Below are positions 23,879 to 31,610 of a DNA stretch of 43,890 nt, piece by piece. Under the pieces are notes generated by a model. It did not search any database and had not been told where the DNA came from. It saw nothing but the letters and a program-made list of their open reading frames with translations. Each line of letters begins with the position of its first letter. Positions within the stretch are counted from its first letter, which is position 1. A program made the position numbers and the translations under genes. This DNA comes from an uncultured Clostridia bacterium (GTDB lineage: Bacteria > Bacillota > Clostridia > Christensenellales > Aristaeellaceae), in assembly GCA_946629635.1 (NCBI GenBank), contig CAMOYA010000008.1:1-43890 (forward strand). The letters are read 5' to 3'.

Positions 23879-25084
23879 ATGAAGAAAATCATTGCTCTGG
23901 TTCTGGCACTGGTGCTGTGCCTGACGGCAGCCGCAAGCCTTGCGGACGGGATTGCCAAGGAGAACATCAAGATGGGGATCATCACCCTGCACGATGAACA
24001 GTCCACCTATGACAAGAACTTTATCGATTCCGCCAAGAGAGCGGCGGCGAACCTCGGCCTGAGCGAGGATCAGGTGATCATCGTTTCCGGAATTCCGGAG
24101 AGCGATGAGTGCCGTCAGAAGGCGCTGGACCTGGCGGATGAAGGCTGCAACATCATCTTTGCCGACAGCTTCGGTCATGAGGATTTCCTGATTGAAGCTG
24201 CCAAGGAGTACCCCGAAGTGACCTTCGCCCATGCGACCGGTACCAAGGCGCATACCGAAGGACAGGCCAATTTCCACAATGCGTTTGCTTCCATCTATGA
24301 AGGCCGTTATCTGGCCGGTGTAGCAGCCGGACTGAAGCTGAACGAGCTGAAGGAAGCCGGCAAGCTGAAGGGCGATGTTCCCATGATGGGCTATGTCGGC
24401 GCTTTCACCTATGCGGAAGTGATCTCCGGATATACCAGCTTCTATCTCGGCGCGAAGAGCGTATGCCCTGATGTGATCATGAAGGTGCAGTTCACCGGTT
24501 CCTGGTACGATGAAATGGCTGAGAAATCCGCGGCTGAAGCGCTGATCAACGCGGGCGCGGATCTGATCTCCCAGCATGCGGACTCCATGGGTGCTCCCAC
24601 GGCCTGCGAATCCGCCGGCATTCCCAATGTGTCCTACAACGGATCCACCGTGGATGCCTGCCCCAACACCTTCATCGTCGCCAGCAAGATCGACTGGGCG
24701 CCTTACTTTGAGTATCTGGTCAACCAGACCATCGCGGGCGAAGCGATCGATACAGACTGGACCGGAACCATTGCGACCGGCTCCGTGGTACTGACGGATG
24801 TGAACGAAGCGGCGGCCGCTGCCGGCACCGTTGAGAAGATCGCGGAAGTCAAGGCCGCGCTGGAAGACGGTTCCGTCAAGGTGTTCGACACTGCGAAGGA
24901 AGGCTTCATCACCAAGGACGGCGCTGCCCTCACCAGCTACATGGCGGATGTGGACACCGACGCTGCCTTTACTCCCGATACGGAAGTGGTCGCTGACGGA
25001 TACTTCCATGAATCCGAATACCGGAGCGCGCCGTATTTCGATATTCAGATCGACGGCATTGAGCTGCTGAACAGTGCCTTCTGA
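23879..25084 (+). CDS. BMP-family nucleoside ABC transporter substrate-binding protein
   Basis: A 401-residue exported binding protein of the Bmp/Med (PnrA-like) family, which binds purine nucleosides. Signal peptide about 1-22; the cysteine at 14 is not in a proper lipobox, so this copy is not obviously a lipoprotein. The family pattern is visible in KMGIITLHDEQSTYDKNF at the first strand, NIIFADSFGHEDFL, GRYLAGVAAGL and the hinge GADLISQHADSMGAP. It is the first importer gene; ATPase and two permeases follow. A hairpin with modest T-run at 25113-25155 follows the stop and probably makes this protein more abundant than the membrane parts. GGAGG lies about 10 bp before ATG 23879. Confidence 0.92.
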   Translation: MKKIIALVLALVLCLTAAASLADGIAKENIKMGIITLHDEQSTYDKNFIDSAKRAAANLGLSEDQVIIVSGIPESDECRQKALDLADEGCNIIFADSFGHEDFLIEAAKEYPEVTFAHATGTKAHTEGQANFHNAFASIYEGRYLAGVAAGLKLNELKEAGKLKGDVPMMGYVGAFTYAEVISGYTSFYLGAKSVCPDVIMKVQFTGSWYDEMAEKSAAEALINAGADLISQHADSMGAPTACESAGIPNVSYNGSTVDACPNTFIVASKIDWAPYFEYLVNQTIAGEAIDTDWTGTIATGSVVLTDVNEAAAAAGTVEKIAEVKAALEDGSVKVFDTAKEGFITKDGAALTSYMADVDTDAAFTPDTEVVADGYFHESEYRSAPYFDIQIDGIELLNSAF

Positions 25085-25112
25085 TTTCGGAATATTTCAA
25101 CTGAACAGTGAT

Positions 25113-25155
25113 CGGACTGCCACTCAATTCCCGGGTGGCAGTCCGTATCCTTTTA
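25113..25155 (+). terminator. Partial terminator between binding protein and ATPase genes
   Basis: CGGACTGCCAC (25113-25123) pairs perfectly with GTGGCAGTCCG (25135-25145), followed by TATCCTTTTA. The weak T-run suggests partial read-through. An extended -10-like TGGTAAAAT follows at about 25156-25164 and may add a weak internal promoter. Confidence 0.7.
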
Positions 25156-25196
25156 TGGTAAAATCAAGAAGAGTCTTGCTTTCGGAGGAAATCGGC

Positions 25197-26903
25197 TTGG
25201 AGAAACAGCTTGCGCTTCAGATGAAGGGAATCACCAAACGGTTTGGACCGGTCATGGCGAACAACAGGGTTAATCTGGATGTTTACCGGGGGGAGATCCT
25301 GGCCATTCTCGGTGAGAATGGCTGCGGAAAGACCACGCTGATGAACATGATCGCCGGAATCTATTATCCGGATGAAGGGCATATCCTGATCGACGGACAG
25401 GAAGTGGCGATCAATTCGCCGAAGGACGCCTTTGAACATGGGATCGGCATGATTCATCAGCATTTCAAGCTGGTTGATCTGTTTACGGCGGCTGAGAATA
25501 TCGTGCTGGGCGTGGAGGAAGGAAAAAGGTACAACCTGAAGGAAGTCAGCGCCCGGGTAGGGGAGATTGCGCAGAGGTACGGTTTTCAGCTGGATCCTGA
25601 CCGCAAGATCTATGATATGTCTGTCTCAGAAAAACAGACGGTCGAAATCCTCAAGGTGCTGTACCGCGGCGCGGACATCCTGATCCTGGATGAACCGACC
25701 GCCGTGCTTACGCCCCAGGAGATTACAAAGCTGTTTGCCGTGCTCCGGCGAATGCGGGAGGACGGGAAAAGCATTATCATCATCACCCATAAGCTGAACG
25801 AAGTGATGGAAGTCAGCGATCGGGTGGCCATTCTTCGCCGGGGTGAACATATTGCCACGGTCAACACCTCCGAAACGAACGAAAACGAGCTGACGTACAT
25901 GATGGTCGGCAGGCGGGTGAGCCTGAATATTGACCGGACGATGCCGGTCAATGCTGTTCCGAGACTGGTGGTACGCGGGCTGAACCTGTACAATGCGGAA
26001 GGCGTTCACGTGCTGAAGAACATCAGCTTTGACGCCAACGGTGGGGAGATCCTTGGCATTGCCGGGATTGCCGGAAGCGGTCAGCGGGAACTGCTGGAAG
26101 CCATTTCCGGTCTTCAGCCGCTGGAAAGCGGTACCATTCAGTTCAACAATCCGAAGAAGGACAGACCGGTTACCTTCTTTCATAAGAGCCTGAAGCGGGT
26201 CAAGGAACTGTGCGCCGAGGGCGCGTTCCACGACCGGAACATGAACGATGTGAGCTTTGAAGGCCTGAGCAACGGAGCAATCCGGAAATGGGTGGAAAGC
26301 GGAGATGTGCTGTTCCGTGAGGATGAGGTGATCAATCTCCGCGATAAAACCCCGCTGGAGATCCGACAGCTGGGAGTCCACCTGTCATTTGTCCCGGAGG
26401 ACCGGCTGGGAATGGGGCTGGTCGGCAACATGGACATCACCGACAATATGATGCTGCGCAATTACCGGAAGGGTCCGCATGGATTCCTGGACCGGAAAAA
26501 ACCGAGGGCACAGGCGGAAAAAATCATCGAAGAGCTGGAGGTGGCGACGCCGGGCGTCAGTACGCCGGTCCGGCGCCTGTCCGGCGGGAACGTGCAGAAG
26601 GTGCTGGTCGGGCGGGAAATTGCCTATACGCCCAAGGTATTGATGGCAGCCTACCCGGTGCGCGGTCTGGACATCGGATCCAGCTATACGATTTATCATC
26701 TGCTGAACCGGCAGAAAGAGAACGGCGTGGCGGTGATCTTTGTCGGAGAAGATCTGGATGTGCTGCTGGAGCTGAGCGACCGGATCATGGTGATCAATGG
26801 CGGCGCCATTACGGGCATTGTGGATGCGCGGAAGGCGACCAAGGAAGAGATTGGCCTGCTGATGACGAAAACGGGCGCCAGAGAGGCGGTGAATGAAGCT
26901 TGA
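25197..26903 (+). CDS. Nucleoside ABC importer ATPase with two nucleotide-binding domains (NupO-like)
   Basis: A 568-residue double ATPase of the RbsA/NupO type. Domain 1: Walker A GENGCGKTT near 37, Walker B ILILDEPTAVLTPQE near 165, signature degenerate (MSVSEKQ). Domain 2: GIAGSGQRE near 292, signature LSGGNVQKVLVGRE near 463, Walker B VLMAAYPVRGLD near 482, where the catalytic glutamate is replaced. Domain 2 also contains about 60 extra residues (near 323-385) before LSFVPEDRLGMG, making the protein longer than the usual 500-510. Start: TTG 25197, with GGAGGA exactly 7 bp upstream; an in-frame ATG at 25155 lies in the terminator tail and lacks a ribosome site. It overlaps the first permease by TTGA. 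Confidence 0.9.
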   Translation: MEKQLALQMKGITKRFGPVMANNRVNLDVYRGEILAILGENGCGKTTLMNMIAGIYYPDEGHILIDGQEVAINSPKDAFEHGIGMIHQHFKLVDLFTAAENIVLGVEEGKRYNLKEVSARVGEIAQRYGFQLDPDRKIYDMSVSEKQTVEILKVLYRGADILILDEPTAVLTPQEITKLFAVLRRMREDGKSIIIITHKLNEVMEVSDRVAILRRGEHIATVNTSETNENELTYMMVGRRVSLNIDRTMPVNAVPRLVVRGLNLYNAEGVHVLKNISFDANGGEILGIAGIAGSGQRELLEAISGLQPLESGTIQFNNPKKDRPVTFFHKSLKRVKELCAEGAFHDRNMNDVSFEGLSNGAIRKWVESGDVLFREDEVINLRDKTPLEIRQLGVHLSFVPEDRLGMGLVGNMDITDNMMLRNYRKGPHGFLDRKKPRAQAEKIIEELEVATPGVSTPVRRLSGGNVQKVLVGREIAYTPKVLMAAYPVRGLDIGSSYTIYHLLNRQKENGVAVIFVGEDLDVLLELSDRIMVINGGAITGIVDARKATKEEIGLLMTKTGAREAVNEA

Positions 26904-28030
26904 ACGGTACAGGCAGGAAAGACAGGCGGGAGCCCCTGATCCATCTGAGCAAGCGGGATATCATTTCACCGTGGAAGGCATGGGGGATCCGCGGTATCGC
27001 CATGTTTCTGGGACTGGTCGTCTGCGGAATCGCAGCCTTTCTGCTGATTGAAAAGCTGCAGCAGAACCCGGGAAAAATCGGCGACTTCTATTATACGTTC
27101 ATCCGGGGATCCTTCTCCACCAGCCGCAAGCTCTGGAAGTTTCTGAAGAATACGGCGATTCTGCTGTGCATATCACTGGCGCTGACACCTGCATTCCGGA
27201 TGCGCTTCTGGAACACAGGCGGCGAGGGACAGACGCTGGTCGGCGTGCTGGCCTCCATTGCAGTGGCCTTCTACTTTGGCGGGAAGATTCCGGAATGGCT
27301 TCTGCTGATCCTGATGCTGGCTGCAGCGCTGATGGCCGGCGCTGTGTGGGGCGTTATTCCCGCACTGTTCAAGGCAAAGTGGGGTACAAATGAAACGCTG
27401 TTCACCCTGATGATGAATTATGTGGCGACCTACCTGGTCAGCTATTTCCTGGTCGTCTGGGTACCCAACGGGTCCTCTTCCCTCGGCAAGCTGAAATTCG
27501 GGAAGCTGCCGCAGATCTACAATGAACATCTGCTGATCATCCTGATCGTGCTTCTGCTGACGGGCGGTCTGTTCGTATATCTGAACTACACCAAACACGG
27601 CTATGAAATCAGCGTCGTCGGCGAAAGCGTCCGGACGGCAAAGTATATCGGCATCAATGAGCGGAAGGTCATCATCCGGACGATGATTCTCAGCGGCGCG
27701 CTTTGCGGCCTGGCCGGGTATCTGATCGCCGCAGGCGCCGATCAGACGGTGACGACCAATTCTGCCGGGGGGCAGGGATTTACGGGCATTCTGGTCGCCT
27801 GGCTGGGCAAGTTCAATCCGCTGATGATGATCCTCACATCCGCCCTGATACAGCTCCTGAACCAGGGCGCAGGGCAGATCAGCCAGGACTTCAGCGTCAA
27901 CAACTCGCTTCCCAACGTCATCGTGGGAATCGTCCTGTTCTTTATCATCGGATCCGAATTCTTCATTCACTATGAGATTCATTTCCGGGGAAGCGGAGAG
28001 AAGAAGGCGAAAGGAGGCAGGTTAAAGTGA
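26900..28030 (+). CDS. Nucleoside ABC importer permease 1 (NupP-like, BPD_transp_2)
   Basis: A 376-residue permease of the branched-chain/ribose type. After a basic N-terminus, membrane segments begin near 30; GRGLALTPAFRMRFWNTGGEGQ-like wording is seen in two parts here (ALTPAFRMRF, NTGGEGQTLVG near 104). A further family block is VVGESVRTAKYIGIN near 241, the ATPase-contact region, followed by GALCGLAGYLIAAGA. It starts with TTG 26900, overlapping the ATPase stop by 4 bp, with AGGCGG upstream; no in-frame ATG occurs near enough. It pairs with the second permease, which it overlaps by GTGA. Confidence 0.88.
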   Translation: MNGTGRKDRREPLIHLSKRDIISPWKAWGIRGIAMFLGLVVCGIAAFLLIEKLQQNPGKIGDFYYTFIRGSFSTSRKLWKFLKNTAILLCISLALTPAFRMRFWNTGGEGQTLVGVLASIAVAFYFGGKIPEWLLLILMLAAALMAGAVWGVIPALFKAKWGTNETLFTLMMNYVATYLVSYFLVVWVPNGSSSLGKLKFGKLPQIYNEHLLIILIVLLLTGGLFVYLNYTKHGYEISVVGESVRTAKYIGINERKVIIRTMILSGALCGLAGYLIAAGADQTVTTNSAGGQGFTGILVAWLGKFNPLMMILTSALIQLLNQGAGQISQDFSVNNSLPNVIVGIVLFFIIGSEFFIHYEIHFRGSGEKKAKGGRLK

Positions 28031-28980
28031 ACAGCTGGATCAATTTTCTGGTCGACTCCCTGGCCTTCGGTGCGGTTTTCATGTACGGTTCCACCGGTGA
28101 GATCCTGACGGAAAAGGCCGGCCATCTCAACCTGGGCATTCCGGGGATCATGTGCATGGGCGGTGCCGGCGGGTGCCTGGTGCTGAACATGATCGGAGGG
28201 AGCAGCCTGCCGCCTTTCCTGATCGTGATTCTGGGCATTCTCGGTTCACTGGCGTTCTCCGTTCTGGGCGGACTGATCTACTCCTTTCTCACGGTGACGT
28301 TCCGGGCAAACCAGAACGTGACCGGACTGACGCTGACGACGTTCGGTGTAGGCCTTTCGAAGGTGATCATGACCAAACTGGATACGGTGGTATATCTGGT
28401 CCGTACCCGGGATTATTTCCGCTGGCCGTTCGCCGGAAGGCAGGACAGTCTGCAGCTCTGGGGCGTATTGTTCTTTCTGGCGATCATCGTTGCGATCGCT
28501 TCCAGCTGGGTTCTGTTCCGGACGAAAACCGGGCTGCATCTGCGGGCTGTCGGCGAAAATCCGGCCACCGCGGACGCTGTCGGCATCAATGTGACACGGT
28601 ATAAGTATGCGGCGACATGCATCGGAAGCGGTATCGCGGGGCTGGGCGGGTTCTATTACATCATCGATTATATGGCGAGCCAGGAAGCCTACCTGAGCGT
28701 GGAAGCATGGGGCTGGCTGAGCATTGCGCTGGTGATCTTCGCCCTCTGGCGTCCACATATGACCATCATCGGTTCGACGGTGTTCGGGATCCTTTTCTCC
28801 CTGGGGAGCTTTATTACAAACAGCAGCTGGATCAAGGTCACCATGGCGACGATTCCGCTTTTGAAGATGCTGCCTTATGTGGTGACGATCCTGGTGCTGA
28901 TTGTTTCAAGCATCCGGAACAAGCGTGAGAATCAACCTCCGGCGAGCCTGGGACTAAGCTATTTCAGAGAAGAGAGATGA
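28027..28980 (+). CDS. Nucleoside ABC importer permease 2 (NupQ-like, BPD_transp_2)
   Basis: A 317-residue permease, partner of the preceding one. The N-terminal block GEILTEKAGHLNLGIPGIM (near 22-40) and AVGENPATADAVGINVTRYK (near 176-195) are typical of this family. Eight or more hydrophobic segments are visible. The start is GTG 28027 within a GTGA overlap, with GGAGG 9 bp upstream. The polycistron appears to continue into DegV only 7 bp later, without a terminator. Confidence 0.9.
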   Translation: MNSWINFLVDSLAFGAVFMYGSTGEILTEKAGHLNLGIPGIMCMGGAGGCLVLNMIGGSSLPPFLIVILGILGSLAFSVLGGLIYSFLTVTFRANQNVTGLTLTTFGVGLSKVIMTKLDTVVYLVRTRDYFRWPFAGRQDSLQLWGVLFFLAIIVAIASSWVLFRTKTGLHLRAVGENPATADAVGINVTRYKYAATCIGSGIAGLGGFYYIIDYMASQEAYLSVEAWGWLSIALVIFALWRPHMTIIGSTVFGILFSLGSFITNSSWIKVTMATIPLLKMLPYVVTILVLIVSSIRNKRENQPPASLGLSYFREER

Positions 28981-28987
28981 TCGGTGA

Positions 28988-29839
28988 ATGAAAATCAGAA
29001 TTACGGCTGACAGCACATGTGATCTGAGCCCGGAACTGTGCCGGAAATACAACATCGGGATTGTGCCGCTGAGCGTGATCATTGACGGACAGGTCTTTCA
29101 CGATGGCATCGACGTGACGCCCCGGGATATTTTTCGGGCTTCCGATGCGGGCAAATCCGTACGGACGGCAGCGGTCAATACCTATGAGTACAAGGAATTC
29201 TTCCGGGAACAGCTGACGACGTACGATCAGGTGGTTCATATCTGCATCAGCAGCGAGTTCTCCACCTGTTATTCCGATGCCTGTGAGGCTTCTGAAAAGA
29301 TGGACAACGTATTCATCGTTGACAGCCGAAATCTGTCTACGGGCAGCGGACTGCTGGTGCTGGAAGGAGCGGACATGGCGGAGGCCGGCATGGACGGCGC
29401 GGAGATCGCGCGGAAACTGCGGGAAAGGACCGGACTGGTCAATGCGAGTTTCGTGGTCCGGACGGTCGAGTATCTCCGCCGGGGCGGCCGCTGCAGCGGC
29501 ATGGAAGCCCTGGGCGCCAAGCTGCTTCATATCCGGCCTTCCATCATCGTGGATGACGGAAAGATGCATCCGGGAGAAAAGTATCGGGGACGGTACGAGC
29601 ATTACCTGAAGCATTATATCGAAGATACGCTGGCAGACGACAGCAATATTGATTTCAACCGGGTCTTCATCACCCATTCTCCCAGCGAGGAAGGCATGGT
29701 CAGCTTTGCCATCGACAAGGTCAAGAGCTACGGGCTGTTCCGGGAAGTGCTGGAAACGATGGCCGGATGCACTGTATGCTGCCACTGCGGACCGGATACG
29801 CTCGGCGTTCTGTTTATGAGAAAGACGGAGAAAGCATGA
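28988..29839 (+). CDS. DegV-family fatty-acid-binding protein
   Basis: A 283-residue cytosolic protein of the DegV/FakB family, which carries fatty acids to a kinase (FakA) for phospholipid synthesis. Family blocks: ITADSTCDLSPEL (4-16), IVPLSVIIDGQVFHDGID (24-41), VRTVEYLRRGGRCSG near 158 and a final CHCGPDTLGVLF. The kinase FakA is not in the window. The ribosome site before ATG 28988 is weak, so expression may depend on translation of the upstream permease, whose stop is 7 bp away. It overlaps the following gene by ATGA. Confidence 0.9.
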   Translation: MKIRITADSTCDLSPELCRKYNIGIVPLSVIIDGQVFHDGIDVTPRDIFRASDAGKSVRTAAVNTYEYKEFFREQLTTYDQVVHICISSEFSTCYSDACEASEKMDNVFIVDSRNLSTGSGLLVLEGADMAEAGMDGAEIARKLRERTGLVNASFVVRTVEYLRRGGRCSGMEALGAKLLHIRPSIIVDDGKMHPGEKYRGRYEHYLKHYIEDTLADDSNIDFNRVFITHSPSEEGMVSFAIDKVKSYGLFREVLETMAGCTVCCHCGPDTLGVLFMRKTEKA

Positions 29840-30267
29840 AAAAGAATCCGAAGACCGTAGCCGGCATCGCTGTGATGGTTCTGCTGCTGTGCGGCATCGG
29901 CGTATTGCTCACCTTCGTGCTTCCGACGGCCAGGGAGGTCCGGCGGGAAATGAGCCTGACGCCAACGCCGATTCCGGCGATGCCATCGAGCGTGCTGGCG
30001 GAGACACCGGACCCGGCACTGCCCACCTCTGAGCCCATTCTGCGCACAGGGTCCCGAGGCGATGAGGTGACGAACCTGCAAAGCCGTCTCAGGGATCTGG
30101 GATATTACAGCGCAGAGATCGACGGGCAATTCGGCGCGGGAACGAAGGAAGCGGTGATGGCTTTTCAGCGCGCCAACGGGCTTGAGCCGGACGGAATCTT
30201 TGGCGACGAAACAAAAAAACTGCTGTATTCCTCGGATGCAAAGCCCGCCGGACTCAGCGGAAATTGA
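29836..30267 (+). CDS. Membrane-anchored peptidoglycan-binding protein (PG_binding_1)
   Basis: A 143-residue protein. One membrane segment (about 8-29), a short charged stretch and a Pro/Thr-rich spacer (about 41-68) lead to a C-terminal peptidoglycan-binding domain (about 72-132). That domain carries the family pattern GSRGDEVTNLQSRLRDLGYY, then DGQFGAGTKEAVMAFQ and DGIFGDETKKLL. No catalytic domain is present, so it probably tethers something or positions itself at the wall. Start ATG 29836 in an ATGA overlap with degV behind GGAG. Confidence 0.85.
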   Translation: MKKNPKTVAGIAVMVLLLCGIGVLLTFVLPTAREVRREMSLTPTPIPAMPSSVLAETPDPALPTSEPILRTGSRGDEVTNLQSRLRDLGYYSAEIDGQFGAGTKEAVMAFQRANGLEPDGIFGDETKKLLYSSDAKPAGLSGN

Positions 30268-30278
30268 CTGCATGCAGC

Positions 30279-30307
30279 TGGACAAATTCAATGAATCATT
30301 GTAGAAT
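30279..30307 (+). promoter_or_regulatory. Promoter of the fucO-like gene
   Basis: TGGACA (30279-30284), 17 bp, TAGAAT (30302-30307), start near 30314. A perfect palindrome CTGCATGCAG (30268-30277) lies directly upstream of the -35 and could bind an activator. The leader contains a hairpin (30328-30353). Confidence 0.65.
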
Positions 30308-30327
30308 ATCATATCCGGTTTTTCCGG

Positions 30328-30353
30328 TCCGCCGTTTTCAGATATCCGGCGGA
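30328..30353 (+). promoter_or_regulatory. Leader hairpin before the fucO-like gene
   Basis: TCCGCCG (30328-30334) and CGGCGGA (30347-30353) form a perfect 7-bp stem with a 12-base loop in the predicted 5' leader, followed by TCTTTC. It could be a weak attenuator or a stabilising structure. Confidence 0.45.
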
Positions 30354-30388
30354 TCTTTCAAAATCAAAAAAGGAACGGAGGAAAACCC

Positions 30389-31534
30389 ATGTCTGTCAAT
30401 CGTTTTGTTCTGAACGGCGTTTCCTATCATGGCCACGGCGCCATCAACGAGATTCCCGGCATCATCGCTTCTCACGGATTCCACAAGGCCTTTGTGGCTT
30501 CCGATCCGGATCTGGTCAAATTCGGCGTTACGGCCAAGGTGACGGATCTGCTGGATCAGAACGGTGTGGCCTACACCCTGTATACCGACATCAAGCCGAA
30601 TCCCACCATTGAGAATGTTCAGCACGGCGTGGAGGCCTATAAAGCCAGCGGAGCGGACTTCATGATCACCATCGGCGGCGGTTCTTCCATGGATACCGGC
30701 AAGGGCATCGGCATCGTCGTCAACAATCCGGAATTTGCGGATATCCGCTCTCTCGAAGGCGTTGCGCCGACGAAGAAACGCACCGTGTTTACCATCGCTG
30801 TTCCGACGACAGGCGGGACCGGCGCGGAATCCACGATCAACTATGTCATCACCGATGTGGAGAAAAAACGGAAGTTTGTCTGCGTGGACCCGAATGACAT
30901 CCCCGATGTCGCCGTGGTTGATCCGGATATGATGTCCTCCATGCCCAAGGGCCTGACGGCATCCACCGGAATGGACGCGCTGACCCACGCCATTGAAGGA
31001 TATACCACCGGCGCGGCCTGGGAGCTGTCCGACTGCCTGAACCTGGAGGCCATTCAGCTGATTGCAAAGAATCTTCGCAAGGCGGTTGCCAATGATCCGG
31101 ACGGGCGGGAAGGCATGGCCCTGGCCCAGTATGTGACGGCGATGGCGTATTCCAATGTCGGTCTGGGCATTGCTCATTCCATGGCCCATACGCTGGGTGC
31201 GGTTTATGATACGCCCCATGGCGTGGCATGTGCCATGATGCTTCCGATCGTGATGGAATTCAATGCGGAATATACCGGAGAAAAGTTCAGGGCGATCGCG
31301 GAAGCGTTCGGCGTGGACACGACGGGCATGGATGAGAAAACCTATCGGAAGGCCGCTGTGGACGCTGTCCGGCAGTTGTCCGTGGATGTCGGTATTCCGA
31401 CGAAGCTGGAGAAACTGAAGGAAGAAGACCTGCCTTTCCTGTGCGAGTCCGCCGCTGCGGATGCATGCGCTCCCGGCAATCCGCGTCCCGCGAGCCTGGC
31501 GCAGTTTGAGGAAATGTTCCGCAGGCTGATGTAA
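30389..31534 (+). CDS. fucO: Iron-dependent dehydrogenase, lactaldehyde reductase-like
   Basis: A 381-residue type III (iron-containing) alcohol dehydrogenase. Compared with E. coli FucO from memory, the metal ligands fall at the same numbers: D196, H200 (MDALTHAIEG), H263 (AHSMAH) and H277 (TPHGVA). Long blocks such as NNPEFADIRSLEG and KFVCVDPNDIP are also FucO-like. It would reduce L-lactaldehyde to 1,2-propanediol with NADH during fucose or rhamnose fermentation. No fucose or rhamnose genes are nearby, so another aldehyde or butanol-type role is possible. The NAD-binding GGGSSMDTGK is intact. GGAGG lies 7 bp before ATG 30389. Confidence 0.82.
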   Translation: MSVNRFVLNGVSYHGHGAINEIPGIIASHGFHKAFVASDPDLVKFGVTAKVTDLLDQNGVAYTLYTDIKPNPTIENVQHGVEAYKASGADFMITIGGGSSMDTGKGIGIVVNNPEFADIRSLEGVAPTKKRTVFTIAVPTTGGTGAESTINYVITDVEKKRKFVCVDPNDIPDVAVVDPDMMSSMPKGLTASTGMDALTHAIEGYTTGAAWELSDCLNLEAIQLIAKNLRKAVANDPDGREGMALAQYVTAMAYSNVGLGIAHSMAHTLGAVYDTPHGVACAMMLPIVMEFNAEYTGEKFRAIAEAFGVDTTGMDEKTYRKAAVDAVRQLSVDVGIPTKLEKLKEEDLPFLCESAAADACAPGNPRPASLAQFEEMFRRLM

Positions 31535-31549
31535 TGGAATCATTCAGAA

Positions 31550-31565
31550 CCGGATGATGATCCGG
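31550..31565 (+). repeat. Short inverted repeat after the fucO-like gene
   Basis: CCGGAT-GATG-ATCCGG is a perfect 6-bp hairpin without a T-run. It stands between the dehydrogenase stop and the main terminator and may protect the mRNA end. Confidence 0.5.
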
Positions 31566-31574
31566 AACAGGGAA

Positions 31575-31610
31575 GTCCCGGCGATCACGGATTGCCGGGA
31601 CCTTTCCTTT
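31575..31610 (+). terminator. Terminator between convergent genes
   Basis: GTCCCGGC (31575-31582), 11-base loop, GCCGGGAC (31594-31601), then CTTTCCTTT. The stop and last codons of the convergent O-antigen-ligase-like gene lie within this hairpin. Confidence 0.7.

Noticed and set aside
25155-25196. ATG 25155 as start of the nucleoside importer ATPase
   Set aside because: It lies in the terminator tail without a ribosome site; TTG 25197 has GGAGGA at ideal distance and the expected N-terminus.
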